Source of the DNA: Polytrichum commune
Lineage: Eukaryota > Streptophyta > Polytrichopsida > Polytrichales > Polytrichaceae
Reading direction: 5' to 3'
DNA length: 64,000 nt
NCBI GenBank assembly: GCA_950295325.1
Contig: OX485803.1
Coordinates: 69,951,554-70,015,553, forward strand
A program made the translations under genes and the position numbers. The stretch's first letter is position 1; each line of letters starts with the position of its first letter. Shown in pieces: positions 11,258 to 23,717 of the stretch. Below the pieces are notes generated by a model, which did not search any database, was not told the origin of the DNA, and was given only the letters and a program-made list of their open reading frames with translations.

Positions 11258-13332
11258 ATGCCTTCCTACTTATGCCGTGCTAATGAAGCAATGGAAAAGC
11301 TCATGGTGGTTGACAAGAAAATCAATGATATTCAGCTCAATAATAAACAGGTGGAGTTTTTACGGCATATTATTGAGGATACCATTCAGATAAAAGCACC
11401 AGCTGTTTCAAGTCAAGATGATCAAGTGAATCTGCGAGAGCTTTGTTTTGCAATTGAGCGTGCTGAGGTTCTTATGAGTTGTAGCAAGAACTTGCTACAA
11501 GGTGCTCTTCTGCAGACAGACCTCACTGAAGAAATCTCTACACTTGTTTCATTCTTCTTGAAGCGTGACACTGTGAAGTCATTTGACAAGGACCTGGATG
11601 AGAAATTGCAACATGATCTTATTGAGTTGCGGAAGAAATTGGAGGCGAGAACAAAGGCATCAAAAGGACAGGAAGGTGATCTTGCAGCCTACTTACTGGG
11701 AAGGTTATTTCAGGGTGACAGTAATTGTCGTAATCCAAAAATCCCGTCAAAGGAAAATCATTGGGAAGTAGAGACAAGCACACTGGGAAATGCTGGGCAC
11801 TGTCTGGGTAAAGGTACGTCTGGGTTTGTGTATGAGACGATGTGGCTGGGAGAGAGTTTTGCTAGAAAGTTTTTCCCAGGGACAAACAACCCTGCCTTTG
11901 AGAAAGAAGCACCTGCACTTGTAGACCTCCGGCATCTGAATGTTGTGCACACATTTTGCTGGTCTAAGGACAGACGGAGCTACTCGCTTGTGATTGAGAA
12001 TTTTGGTACTGATCTTCAGACATTCTTGCAAAGAAAGAAGGGGTCACTGGGAAGGAAGAAAGAGGAGGACAACTGTGAAGTGCCTTTTGGAAGTGAGAAA
12101 TGGCTGCTTGAAGCAGTTCGTATAATGCTGCAGATTGCTGCAGGCATGGAGTACTTGCATGAGAAGGGGGTGGCACACGGAGACCTGGAGCCAAATAATG
12201 TACTGGTTAAGGCTGTGAATCCTCAGAGGGAAGGCCATTTGCATGTGAAAGTGGTTGATTTTGGGCTATCAAGGACAAAGTTGTGGAGGTCAAGATATTC
12301 AGGTGAGAGGCAGGAAAGAGGCTTTGGAATACGATGGAAAGCACCAGAGCAGATATCTTGTGTCCATTTCTTGGAAAGTTCAGATACAGACACAGACTCA
12401 GAAGAAGAGGAAATGGCATCAAAGGATGATTCAAATCAAGAATTTGGGACATTAGCAGTTGCTGATGTTTACAGTTTTGCTAACATATGCTCATACATTC
12501 TGACTGGGGAAGTTCCGTTCCGAACTTCTCACACCCCGAAGGACTTGCAGGATGATATCAACTCTGGGAGGACACCAGACCTTCCCCTGCTGTGTCCTCT
12601 ACCCCTCAAGAATCTTCTACAGAGATGTTGGAATAAGAAAGCTGCTGACCGACCTTCCTTTAGTAAGATTTGTCAAGAACTGCGATTTCTCATCTCTCAT
12701 GGTGAGTTGATCCTTTTTCAATGTCATACATTGTTGTGTCTGCTTGTTGTGTTGGCAACCTTTGACAGAACAGTGAAATTAAGTACTGAATCTGTATCAA
12801 AACTTTTATTGCACAGAAGGATGCGATATAGTTCATTTTGTCTTGTTGATGACATTTCAGTATCTGTTATCAAGGGTGAAACAGCCCTCAAAAAAATCCA
12901 CCTATTGTGACATGGATGTGATGAATTGCATCTAGTCTAATATTACAAGCTTTCAGATGGTGATTGCAACAACAGGCTAGTCTCTTTGTGTGTTAATATG
13001 AAAGGTTTTTTGCAGAGTTGGCAGATTCCGAGAGTTCTAGGATGCAGGAGGCACTGACTGGCTCATGTTTGCTGCCTACAAAGCAATCAGCAGAAGATAT
13101 GGACTTGGAGTCTATGAAGTCGACGAAGAAGTCATTGGCATGTGAGTCTAGGGTCCAAGGCATTGAACAAACACTTGTGCCTACCTGGTATTTGGGGACT
13201 AAAGGCTGTCAACAGCGGTCTGTGCTGCCTCCTGTAGAGTTGGGTACCTCAAAGTGCTCTAGAAAGGTTGAAAGGTCAAAGGGTCAAACGCGCAGAAGGG
13301 CAAAGCGGCAAACAAGGCATACGAGTGAGTAA
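11258..13332 (+). CDS. Protein kinase with N-terminal helical (DUF1221-like) domain, two exons
   Basis: Exon 1 is 11258-12701 and exon 2 13016-13332; the intron 12702-13015 has GTGAGT and TTTTTTGCAG borders and keeps the frame, giving 586 residues. Residues 1-130 are helical and resemble the N-terminal domain of plant DUF1221 kinases. The kinase domain is about 180-480: glycine loop GKGTSGFV (184-191), Lys204 in FARKFF, Glu215/217, HGD at 307-309, Asn314, DFG at 334-336, APE at 362-364, and DVYSF near 403. The Lys expected two residues after the catalytic-loop Asp is Glu311, and HRD is HGD, so this is a non-RD kinase with possibly weak activity. An acidic Ser/Asp-rich loop (374-392) interrupts the C-lobe. 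Exon 2 adds a basic, low-complexity tail. A TAA lies just upstream in frame, so ATG 11258 is the first possible start; an upstream spliced exon is not excluded. Confidence 0.8.
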
Positions 13333-14656
13333 GTAATGGACCCATGTTTCTGATTTATGTATCAAAGTGGAAGACAGTTCTTATTGTTGAGGTAACTATG
13401 GCATAGTTTCTTGATTTTTTCATAAGAGCTTGCTATATGTGGTCTCCTAGACTAGTTCCATAACACCTTTGTAATTTATAGGTTATTTGAGAAGATTGTG
13501 GTCACTTCTTGGCCCTTTTGTACAGAAGTATACAGCATCTTACTGTGATGAACAGAATGTGCATAAGCTTTTTCAAGAACCTTGTTCAGGGAGACTCCCA
13601 TCAATGCAATGCCATCAAAAGAGTATCAACATTGTTGTGAAATGTGATTTCCACACTTAAAATAAAGTTATCCATGAATCTAATGGGACTTTTCGTTGGG
13701 AGTTGGTCTCCTATGATATTCTACTGGTTGGTTTGCATACAATATCAATCATTTCTTTCCACTTGTGCATGCTCAGAGGTGGTGTTTGAACTTGAATGAA
13801 GAGAAACCTATTGCAGTTCATTGAGGGCCAGATTAGTTTCCAACTGACATATAATTTAGGCGTTACATTGCTTGCACTTCGAGATAGAACTGTCAGCACT
13901 GAGTATTTGTTTTGTCTAGCTTCTGTCACTATGGTGACAACAGTATAAAGAACAGAATTTTCTGCATGTAGAGGTTAGTTATCGCTGTGGAATATTTGTG
14001 ATCTGCCCTTCAAACCAATATTGGTGTTTTCAAGCAAGGCTCCTTTTTGCACCCGTCACAAGCAAAAAGAAAGGCATATAGAGTCTGAAATTAATTTTGC
14101 CTGTCGAAAGAAAAGTGATAATGAAAAAACGCCCACCACAAGGAAAGGCTAAAAAAAAGAGAGCCAGTCAAAAGAAAGGTTCCCTCAATAGTTACTTGTC
14201 AACCATTTCCCATAACTATGGGCGAACAATTTTGTACTTTGTAATATATTATAAGTCATGATTTGATATCACATTGACTTAGGAGATGCAAGTCAGCTTT
14301 TGCACCTGTAAGTTTTTTGCACCTTGTACAAGTTTCCTCTGCAATTTCCTAATCTGCCCCTCACCGATTAAATCCTATATCTAAGATTCTCATATCCACT
14401 GCATTTAAATAGCATTGACCATGTAGAGATTGGAACAATATATGCAAGGAGTGTTAAAAAAAATGTTTATCTAGATTCATGTTTGCAAAGTGTTTGCAAA
14501 CATTTTGTCCAAGAATAAAATTGAATTCTATGAAACATTTAATCTTTCTTAGGTAGGGGGGTTCCATCATTCGTTACGTGTCTAATCAATAAATAATTAC
14601 TTGCCCTTCTACTGTGTCAGAGTGGGTGTTGTGTGCCTTTCTACACTGGGAAAAGT
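13333..14656. other. Kinase 3' region and intergenic DNA
   Basis: Probably the kinase 3' untranslated region (AATAAA-like text near 13662) followed by AT-rich DNA. No other gene seen. Confidence 0.45.
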
Positions 14657-15027
14657 ACACTAAATATGATATTTAGTGTCACCAATTCTAATTGTCTTGC
14701 TCAATAATAATTGTAAACCACAATAAAGTGTCACCAACACTAAATGTTAACCCAACATTATTTGTCATTCCTTGTAATTTTTTGGGTATTATAGATTTAC
14801 AATGTTGCAATTACTATCACTTACCAAGTGATTTTTCATCTAAATTTCAATCATCCATGACAATATTTCATCACAAGTTGCTGACAAGAGAAGGTAGGTT
14901 TTGGTCAATAGATGAACTCATCCATCATCCATGACAATATTTGTGCACTTATTTATAAGAAGTGTCATCCAGAAAGTTACCATAGTGACATTAAATATCA
15001 TATGGCACTAAATATCATATCTAGTGT
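14657..15027. mobile_element. MITE with CACTA-type ends, copy 2 (371 bp)
   Basis: It starts ACACTAAATATGATATTTAG and ends with the near inverted copy (reverse complement ACACTAGATATGATATTTAG). Each end contains its own small palindrome. Length and terminal text resemble 6905-7271. No coding capacity, and no clear target duplication. Confidence 0.55.
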
Positions 15028-18000
15028 GGCTGATGAGTCTAGTATCTTGTCACTTGTTGTGACAAAAGTATAATGTTTAGAGTAGTTGTTCGAGGTAGTT
15101 GTGACTTTGAATCATGTATGGGGGTTTCAATAGACTGAGTGAAATTTTTTTCTTTGCAACGGACAAAGAAATGCACATGTATTTGTATGGATGTGCTGTT
15201 AAAGATACCTAATTGGTGTATGGGTTCATATTATGTCCAAAAGTAGAGGTCCACATAAAGATACCAAGTTATTATACATTATTGCATATTAATTTTTTTC
15301 TTTATCAAATTAGATTATCAAATCAACCTCAACATGGCATCAAGAAGTAATTCAAAAGTATGCGAAAATTGTCAATACATGTCCACAAGAAAAATGATGT
15401 TCACAAATCCATGGTGGCTAGATGGAAGGCTCTTCATTTTCTTCCAACTAGTTCGGTTGTTATTACTTGTCATGTATGTATAAGCAATATTGGATAGCTT
15501 GAACGAAAGGTTTCTCGATTTACCGATGAAGAACTTTGTATAACTATGTTAAAACAATGGTTGGAGAAATTCATCATAATATTTGGATTAAAGGCGGTTG
15601 ATAGCGATGCAAGTAGAGCTAAGTTGCTTAAGTTTGTAGAAGTTGAGGCATGAATGTGAAAAAAAAAAATTGTATGAGGCATAGCAATTTTGTGGGGACA
15701 TCAACGAGTGGTATATACCAATTGGCCACATCTCATGAAACTTTGGCAAAAATATTTGTCATTCCCTCAAGTATTGCAATTTATAAGATGGGATTTTGAC
15801 AACAAAGTGCTATCAAGAGCCACTTGCGAGCTTCATTGAAGTTGGGACACTTTGGATGCTTTGATGCAAGTATCATTATGTGAGATAAAGTTGGAGAATA
15901 TGAATTGGAGGGCAATATTTCAATTGTGGCACAACATGAGGAATTGGAGAATCCTTTGTTTGGACTAATTATTGTAAGAAGTTTAAACTTCTTTACATTT
16001 TTTTTTGAAAGAATATGATTTGATCTTGAATTTTTGGTGAGAGATTAAGATTTTCTCAACCTATCATTTGAAAGGTGGTTATGAAGTTGTCCGTCACATT
16101 GAAAGGGACCAAAAAAAAGTAACTCATCACATGAAATGAAGGTGCACCCGTCAAGATGAACCATTGTTTTTAGGCTTGAGGAATCAAGAAATATTTGTGT
16201 TCTCATTGAAGCATTTGATTTGAATCAGAAAGATGTGGTAGATTATAGTGTACTAATGTTGACATTTAATTTCATTGTGACATGTGCATCCCAATTGTAC
16301 GCAACTTAATTATGCCCTAAAATAACAAGCAACAATAAAGTCAATAGATATGGACTAGGTAACCTCTGAGGCCTGGGACCGCCAAGGGGGGTAACTATTT
16401 TTTTGTGGCCTCTCCTCCCCCCCTTTCCCCCTTCGATCATGAAGATTGATGGCTGGGAGTGAAAGCATAGGAAGGAGAGGGTTATGCTCTATGGAAGGTG
16501 CCCACTTCTCCAATCCAACAACCCTACCTGAATGCACTCAAAAATTCATGTCTTATCAGTGCTCCATGGACTAGACAACTACCGATATGAAAGTGGATGG
16601 CAAGCCGTTGATGAGATAGCTTGACAAGATTTAACATACATGACCCATCGCTTATTCAAGAGCAAAAGGGGTATTAGAACTTATTGTAATTTTCATCCGT
16701 ATAGGCATGATATCATCCATGTAACTTCTCAAATTTTGTTCACAAGCTAATCAATTATGATCGATACCAACTCGACTAAGTGGATGACCCACTGATCCTA
16801 TGCTTTGTTAGCCACTCTCCTCTTATTGGTTATCATTTCCTAGTTTCAAGAACTTGAACTTAGGCAGTGGGCAATAGCATAGGTTATAGTGTTGTAGCAA
16901 TTGTTCTAGTCTCTTTCATTAGATAGTTATGAGCTAATGTCTTTAGGTTCGATATTCACTCCTCTTAACAACCATCAAATCTCTCACGAAATTAATTCTC
17001 AACAAAAGAAGATTGGAATTCCACCAGCTCCTTATACTACCCACCTAAACAATACCCCAAGGTTATACTTTACCACAATATGCCCACAATAACCCAACTA
17101 GCAATCACATGGATAGACAACTGGGATTGATCCCAACACACATTGAAATTAGTGTAACCACCTTGCCAATGTAACATCCAACACCCAAAGTGATCGCATG
17201 AACACACAACCTACTTAAATACCACCTCCAATGTGAGGTGGTAGCACTTGTCCCATAGCCTTGCATAGTTAACCCACTTCGGGTTTACGTAAGAGCTTGT
17301 GGCTATCATGATCAAAGTGAAGCATCCCTCATCCACACTAGCAATGTTAGTGTCATCTCTCTTGGTGTTTGAAGTTCGGAGCTTGGTCTACTTACTGCTA
17401 TTAGTTGGACTCTGACACCGACATTGTTCACAAGCATTGTGACTGTAAAAAATATGTTTCAGCCATCCTCATCTTAGATTCAGACTGAAATGGGGGATTT
17501 ATGTGAAGCAATAGTAGTTGATGCTAGAATTTTGGGGACTAGGTGTTGGCCCCACCAAACTCATTCCACTCATGCATGAGTGGGGTGAGAGATTTGATCT
17601 TCAACTCACACAATTATTCGCTTGAGAATTTGATGTGTTTCAGGTTGCGCTTGGAACTAAAAGATTATGCGAATCTACAAAAATCGTGCACCCAACACCC
17701 ATATTCCGACACAAGAGAAATTTTCTTTAGGTCCTCCTCACCGTTGTCCAAACTACCTATGCGAGCTTGCCATTATTGGGAGAATTTGACCTTCACTTGA
17801 GCGTGACAAAGGCGCATAGGAGTAAGAGCTGACATATTATGCATCAAAAACTACAGGTAAAGAAGGTTGAATCTCATCAGTTGTGCTGGAAATATCAGTC
17901 GGAGGACCCACAGGTTGATAGTGAAGAATATATAATGGCATCTTTAGCAAAGATATACTTCAACGTTTACTACACAAGGATCAAAGTATGAGGATTATGC

Positions 18001-18525
18001 AATGAGGTACATTATACTTTAAGGAAAAAGGGTATATATTATAGATTTTTAACTCAAGTGAAACATGCAAAAAGATGAAATAGAACAAAAACAGAAGGAA
18101 TAAGGAGACTAATGGTCTGTTGACCCTTTCCACAACGAGGTCCACAATAGATTTTGATCTATAGTTGCTGAATACTTACAATCCACCTCAATCTTCATAC
18201 GTCCTGATTAATTGCTGCTCATTTTGAACCGTGTTGGTACTGTTATAAATGCCAGTCTCCAGTTACATCCATAGGACCATTGCAACATAATTCTAAGCAC
18301 ACAAAATAGCATTCAAAAGATGTGAACACGCAATCTCCCTCAAAACACATCTCTTTCATATTTTGCAAACAATGACAATGATGTCAACTCTAAAATTCCA
18401 GATGTCTGGGAAAAGAATGTGATATCGATTAAATGCAACAACCTACACGTGTCACTGACTCACTCCATCCCTCGATGCGGTCCCTGCTTCCAAGGCCCCG
18501 CCTCACATCTGCAGACCATCAATGG
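15028..18525. other. Intergenic, no supported gene
   Basis: AT-rich DNA with a poly-A run near 15660 and a GC-richer patch at 16360-16500 that shares GAGAGGGTTATGCT with the kinase upstream repeats. Text at 15690-16060 reads like degraded transposase DNA, but no frame stays open. Confidence 0.4.
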
Positions 18526-19041
18526 TCATGACCTGCAAGGGAACAAGGTATCCAGTAAGTGTCCCGTAAATAACAAGACACTACAAATATCACCATTCAG
18601 ACCGCAACCAGCACAGCAGAGCACGACATCGCACAATATCGTGCAAGAACTTGAATTTACCTGGATCTAGCGTAGGTCAGGATGAAGCCGGCGGAATCTG
18701 GCGAAGGGGATCGCCCCCATCGCTAACGAAGGTTATGGTGGCCCCATTTCCAGTCACCACTGACGTTCGGTTTGAACCAAATCCAATCAGCTGTTGAATC
18801 AAAACTTTGTCTTGGCTCACTGTCACGAAATCCGGGTCATCGTATCCCAGAGTGACTTTTTGGAAGGTGAGCTTGATACAGTTAGCCTTTGTTTACTAGG
18901 AAATTCCATTTGCAGACCTGAACATTCGCACCTTGGGCCTCGCAAATGCCTGTTGCACTCATGAGTGAGACCACCAGAACCAAAGCCACATGCAGTGCAT
19001 GCCATGGTGAGGCAACCCGCCTTCACCCATGGTGTCTTCAT
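18526..19041 (-). pseudogene. Secreted CUB-like domain protein, frameshifted, two exons
   Basis: On the minus strand an ATG at 19041 leads, after a frame change, into a signal-peptide-like hydrophobic run (HVALVLVVSLMSATGICEAQ) and VCKWNF. A second frame then reads CIKLTFQKVTLGYDDPDFVT...LIGFGSNRTSVV..GNGATITFVSDGGDP, and a third GFILTYARSR. In this order they form the pattern of a CUB domain (C-x-W start, I-x-L-x-F, D-x-V-x-V, GNGA-T-I-x-F-SDG, G-F-x-x-x-Y). A clean intron (18533-18660, GTAAAT...TTGCAG) is followed by a stop four bases into exon 2. At least two frameshifts make the copy non-functional unless the assembly is wrong here. The region is clearly richer in GC than its neighbours. 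CUB domains are common in animals and uncommon in plants. Confidence 0.5.
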
Positions 19042-20339
19042 GATGAGTAACTAACTTGCTGCACCAGATCACAGCTCACGCCTTGCAAAACCTATGATCG
19101 ATGATCTGAACAAGTGATCGATCAAGACTTCAGGAGGAATCAGGTGAGGTCATGAGACCGTAGTAGAAACCCTCTGGCTAGGAGGTGGAGGCAGATGGAT
19201 CCACTTCACTACAGAATGAAGCTTTGCATAACGTTATTAAGCGGTGTGTGTTCGTTCATGTGAGTCCTGAGAATATAATCATGGGATGTCCCAACCTAGT
19301 GTAGATTCAATCTTCTTGAGTCCTTCTAAGGGCATGATTCCATGTGCATATGGTCCCGGCGAAGAGAAATAGAGATTGTCAACATTAGCGAAGTTTACAT
19401 CAAAATCTCCAAGCATCTTAACGGCCAAGCACTTGAGAACATGTGGAGTAAGGTGGCCAATGTATGAGAGAGTAGAATTGTTTTTTTTGTCCAACATGCA
19501 ACTTGGAATGTGATAGTCCTCACACTTAGCCATTTTGAATGTTGCATGACTAAATTGATTGAACTTTATATCTTGAGATGTAAGAAAAATGAGAATGAAT
19601 GCAAAGTTGTGAAACCCTTGGGAAAGATTTTAATAGTAATAATATGGCAACATGACAAACTTTCTAAAGTGTAAAATATGACAATCTTGGGACGACACCA
19701 ACAAGTTAATGAAAATTGAAATTTTCATGCTCAAATGAAATTCATTTTCTAGAGTTCTAGAGAAAAGCTATAGTCAAGTCCCCTTTCTCAAACTTCAACT
19801 ATCTCGCCCCTACCTAGAATTATGCCAACCCTTCACTTTTGTTTGCCAGGGAGAATTAGCGTACACTTCCATGTGAGGTAAGTGGGTCTAGTAAAGACCT
19901 AACCACCAATAAATTTGTGGTTAATCTATCTCAAGTGTGGGTCCCTATAACCAATTCGGAGCCTTTAGTGCTAATTCATGAACTCCAAATGAACTTCAAA
20001 TCAAAAATTGCAAGTTGTAATGTAATTGGTCATTGTTTTTCCACCTTGGGGAACATTATTGGGGTCCATGTAAGTTAGGGGAAGAAAAACCAACACAAGT
20101 TTTCATAGAAGGCAAAGAAAATGATTAAATTATCTTATATTTGTTGGTTGTACAATCCAACCTCTTTAATGCGACACATGATAGGTATCAAAATGGTAGG
20201 TAATGTCAACCAATAAATTAAATATAAAAATATTACAAAGAATCTTAATAGAAAAAATGAAAAACTTGAAGTCTTAATTAGGTGAACTGAAAAAATATTA
20301 GGTGATGGCTAGGAAACTAAAATCTACTACTAATTCTAA
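19042..20339. other. Intergenic with one unrecognised open frame
   Basis: 19279-19533 (minus) is open for 84 residues with protein-like composition (ends ...GLKKIESTLGWDIP). I do not recognise it and see no splice sites that extend it. The rest is AT-rich and featureless. Confidence 0.35.
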
Positions 20340-21223
20340 GCACTGCCATGTGTGAAGGGTTGAGCAGGTCATGCGAGGGCTTCATCTCAATACTCAATCT
20401 CCTTGGATTTCTCCACAACAATCCTCAAGAAGCCGTAGTAATAGTGCCATTGGAACTCACCATCTTGGAGTCATATTTAATTAAGTAATAAAGCAAAGAA
20501 TCTCAATAATTGTAAAAAAAATGAAAGCTCTTTTTGTTGACATAATGAATGTAATGAAGACTCAGTTGAATGCTAATATTGTACGGATGATGGCCAAGGA
20601 ACTAAACTCTACTCCTAATTCTTGGTCATGTGGTGTGTGAAGGGTGTTAAATCCTAGAATCTACACATGCCAAGACATAATTAAGGAGGACTTAACTACC
20701 TAGGTACACTTGGAATATGTAAGCTTTCAATGGAATGATTTATTACTTGGGAAATGATCCCTTTATATAGTACATCAATGGATGTGACCTTGCAAGCCTT
20801 ATTGATTTATAAAGGGTCATGCTCCTTCTACCTAACTTTTGATACTCAAAGGGTTGATCCGTGTCAATAGACACGTACTTGTATACTTACCTGTATCTAC
20901 ATACATATTGTATTATGTAGCCTGAATGACACACTACATTTCTACAAAGGGTTGAGTAGCTCGTGCGAGAGCTTCATCCTCATACGCAATCCACTTGGAA
21001 TTCTGCACATGATAGATGCTAGGGAAGCCGCAGCAATACTGGCATTGGAACTCATCATCTTGAGATCGATCATAAATAAAGTACATTGACAAAGAATCTC
21101 AATAGGAAAAATAAACTCAACTCTAAAAAATGCAATCTCTTTCTATTGGCATGATGGTGAATGTTATGAAGACTCAATTGCATGGTTATGTTGTACAAAT
21201 AACGATAGGGAAACTGAACTCTA
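20340..21223 (-). repeat. Degraded tandem copies of the prenyltransferase 3' end
   Basis: The last coding stretch of the UbiA-like gene (KSKQIAYWDEALAQVAQPFTH at 21240-21330, minus strand) recurs in diverged form at about 20950-21010 (WIAYEDEALARATQPF) and 20350-20420 (EIEY, stop, DEALA), each followed by the same roughly 250-bp downstream sequence containing CAAAGAATCTCAATA. The end of a further copy lies at about 20235-20340. The unit is about 300 bp. One copy is split by the solo LTR at 20645-20946. The copies carry stops and are non-coding. Confidence 0.7.
20645..20946. mobile_element. Solo LTR, 302 bp
   Basis: It begins TGTTAAATCC, ends TTTCTACA and is flanked by the exact 5-bp repeat AAGGG (20640-20644 and 20947-20951). 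The neighbouring repeat copies read through this point as GTGTGAAGGGTTGAG, which shows the empty site directly. TG...CA ends and a 5-bp duplication are those of an LTR retrotransposon. A TATA-like CTTTATATAGTAC lies near 20771. Confidence 0.85.
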
Positions 21224-21354
21224 CTACTTTTTGGTAGCGTTGTGTGTGAAGGGTTGAGCAACTTGTGCGAGAGCTTCATCCCAGTACGCAATCTGCTTGG
21301 ATTTCTGCACAACATCAGCAGCGTTGACCTTTGGGTTAAACACATTCTCCAGGT

Positions 21355-23050
21355 CAGGGCATAAATTTGAAGGGTTGCTTGTATTTCATAGGGAAGGGTA
21401 ACTCAAAATTTTCCCTTTCAAAATGAAGGGTTACCTCAAAAATTGCCCTTCATGTATGTATTGAAGTTTTTGTTGAAAGTGCACATTATCATGTTTATCA
21501 TTTAAGCGATGTTGAAAAATATAATATAAGTGAGACCAAAGAACACACATGGTGAAAAGATAGAACTATTTCATTAATGAAACATTGATGTTTGAGTATA
21601 TTGAAATGGTAATGACATCTCAACATATTGGCATCAATGATAATCTTGAGGACAACAAGAAAGCAATAGTAGTAAGATATAAGAAACTCCAAACTCACAA
21701 TCTAAATCATTCTTGAAATCTTCTATCCTTCACACTCATCCACCTTTCCCAAATATCTTCAAAATCAAGAGACTCCATAAGAATCTTCGCCATCGCAATC
21801 CTTATCAAAGCGTCCAAGGTGGTGATATTTAGAGTACATCTCCCATAAGATTTGATAAGATTTTGAGTTGAGAATCCCCTCTCACAACTAGCTGTGCTTG
21901 CAGGAAGAGTCAAGATCACTTGCCACAATTGTGTAATGTGTGGAAATCTGCTCAAGTAGTCTTCGGTAGATGCAAAAATTGCCCATGCATGGTGCATTTT
22001 TAATCCTGCACAAGCTACTTGAAGAGTATATACAAAACTCTTGAGCTCAGAAATATATCCATCATGATTTACAAGTTTGCATCCTTCTAAACAAAAGTGA
22101 TTAAGCAAGACTTGTAACCATAAGTGTGCATTCCGATATAGAAGTGGCAATTCCATAGGATAAGAAATAGGGCTAAAATTTTTGGTGGCGTTGAATACCC
22201 GCATATCAGGGAACCTGGCATGTAAGGAATCGATAACAACTTGTACATATTCTTTTGCCAACCTCTTGCAAGCATCAAAAGTATAGCCCGAATCTCCACA
22301 ACTTAGAATTTCTTGGAAAAACAAAGTATGGCTGTGAATGGTACCGGTTTTATCTCTATATTCAATAATTCCATCTTCGGCAACCTCCATGAAAGTCTTT
22401 ACATACTTCGAATCACCACCAAAGTTCTCGGCATCTAAGAACATTCGAGTCAATGACCTTGTTGTTAATTCAATCTGTGCCCCAAGCTGACTGAGATCTA
22501 CATTCTCAGTTTGAAAATTTTTGCAGGTGCAAGCGATCTCATTTTACCTTTGCACTCGTAAGTACTGAAAGTCATCTCCAGATTCCAAGTTTTTTTGTTT
22601 GACAATGAAGCACCACTTTGTGACTCTTGAGTGTCAAATCTATAACTTGCTTACGCTGAGACTCCTATGCATCCAGCTTGATTTTTGCAGAATTGGGTGA
22701 GAGAGAGGTGCAAGGCTGCAAGCGATCTCATTTTGTTGGCCTTTTTTTTTCCGTGACTTTAGGATCCAAACTCTCTCGAGTCTCCACCTGTCTCTGTGAG
22801 GCCATACTCTCTCAGACTCTCAGTTTCTACTGCAATTTTGTCAGGCTGAGGGGTGACAGATGTGAGATGAGCAAGTGATCTCATTTTTCTCAAAGTATTA
22901 TTAGGGAAGGGTTACTTTTTTTTGCCGTTCATTTTGAAGGGTTTATAGAAAATTAACCCTTCCTTTTTGAAGGGTTGCAAAATATTTTGAAGGGAAAGTG
23001 AAGGGCTGGACCCCAAAATAAGGGTAATAGCCCTTCAAATTTACTCCTTG
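21355..23050 (-). mobile_element. hAT transposon inserted in the prenyltransferase gene, 1696 bp
   Basis: The left end CAGGGCATAAATTTGAAGGG and the right end (reverse complement CAAGGAGTAAATTTGAAGGG) are inverted repeats matching at 17 of 20 positions. The exact 8-bp repeat CTCCAGGT flanks it at 21347-21354 and 23051-23058. CAGGG ends and an 8-bp duplication identify hAT. Inside is a 249-residue transposase C-terminal fragment (minus). Several AAGGG-rich blocks near both ends may be subterminal transposase-binding sites. TGCAAGCGATCTCATTTT-type text repeats three times at 22527-22885. Confidence 0.9.
21707..22453 (-). pseudogene. hAT transposase C-terminal fragment
   Basis: This open frame of 249 residues ends with the hAT dimerisation region: LPASTASCERGFSTQNLIKS followed by LDALIRIAM. 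Upstream lies LHARFPDMRVFNATKNFSP, as in plant and animal zinc-finger-type hAT proteins. The frame is open about 60 bases further upstream of the first start-like codon. The BED finger and most of the catalytic core are absent, so this is an internally deleted transposase. It is unlikely to act alone, though it could still dimerise with a full-length hAT transposase. Confidence 0.8.
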
Positions 23051-23372
23051 CTCCAGGTTCCCATTGCACCATCCTTTCCACGTCCGCCAGGTGAACTGTG
23101 CGAGGAAGTAATAAACCCCAAGCATACGCAGGATGGACAGCTTGCTCCAAATGGGGCGTTGCTCATCGCTCCAAACCAATCCGACCAAACCCAGCATGAG
23201 CATGAATCCATGGTGCTGGGTGGCCACATAAGGCAGGGCAGACATTAAGTCCCCCCATACGAACTTTGGGGGGTGTCAGATCCGGGTGGGGGCAGCCTCC
23301 TAGGAATTTTTTGAACCCGACCGAAAACTGCTGCCCGCCCCGCCCAACTTCAAAAAAAATATTGCTCTTGCA

Positions 23373-23717
23373 TTCTTGAAGGCCGCTTGACTACAAATCC
23401 CATATTGAGTGCACTTCACCTTCAAGGTCTAAAATCCAATATATATGTGCACTTCCCACTAGTAAATAACAATTCATTGCCCGGAAGTGAAACCATCAAT
23501 GAAGCATGTAATTAACTTGGAGGTCAAATAAAATTACAAAATCCTCATTAACATTAAGGTTATAATTTTTATGACTTACCATTTGAAATTGTCTTTGTCA
23601 TTCTAAAGTGAAACCTAAATTTAGTGTGCTAATTTAGTATGTATATTTTACAATTAATTTAGTAATGCTATCTACTTTCACAAGTATTCATACACACTCA
23701 AATCAATTAATGTAATT
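23373..23717 (-). repeat. Dispersed repeat, copy 2 (inverted relative to 4684-5066)
   Basis: It matches the reverse complement of copy 1. In addition, GGAAGTGAAACCATCAATGA at 23482 (plus) reappears inverted at the exon-1 edge of the prenyltransferase (23729-23760) with one change, so the intron edges can fold on each other. Confidence 0.6.

Noticed and set aside
11583-12455. Minus-strand and other-frame ORFs across the kinase
   Set aside because: The kinase frame carries all conserved motifs; the others do not.
22953-23229. Two alternative minus-strand frames for the prenyltransferase C-terminal exon
   Set aside because: Only the frame containing SALPYVATQHHGF continues in phase across the hAT target site.
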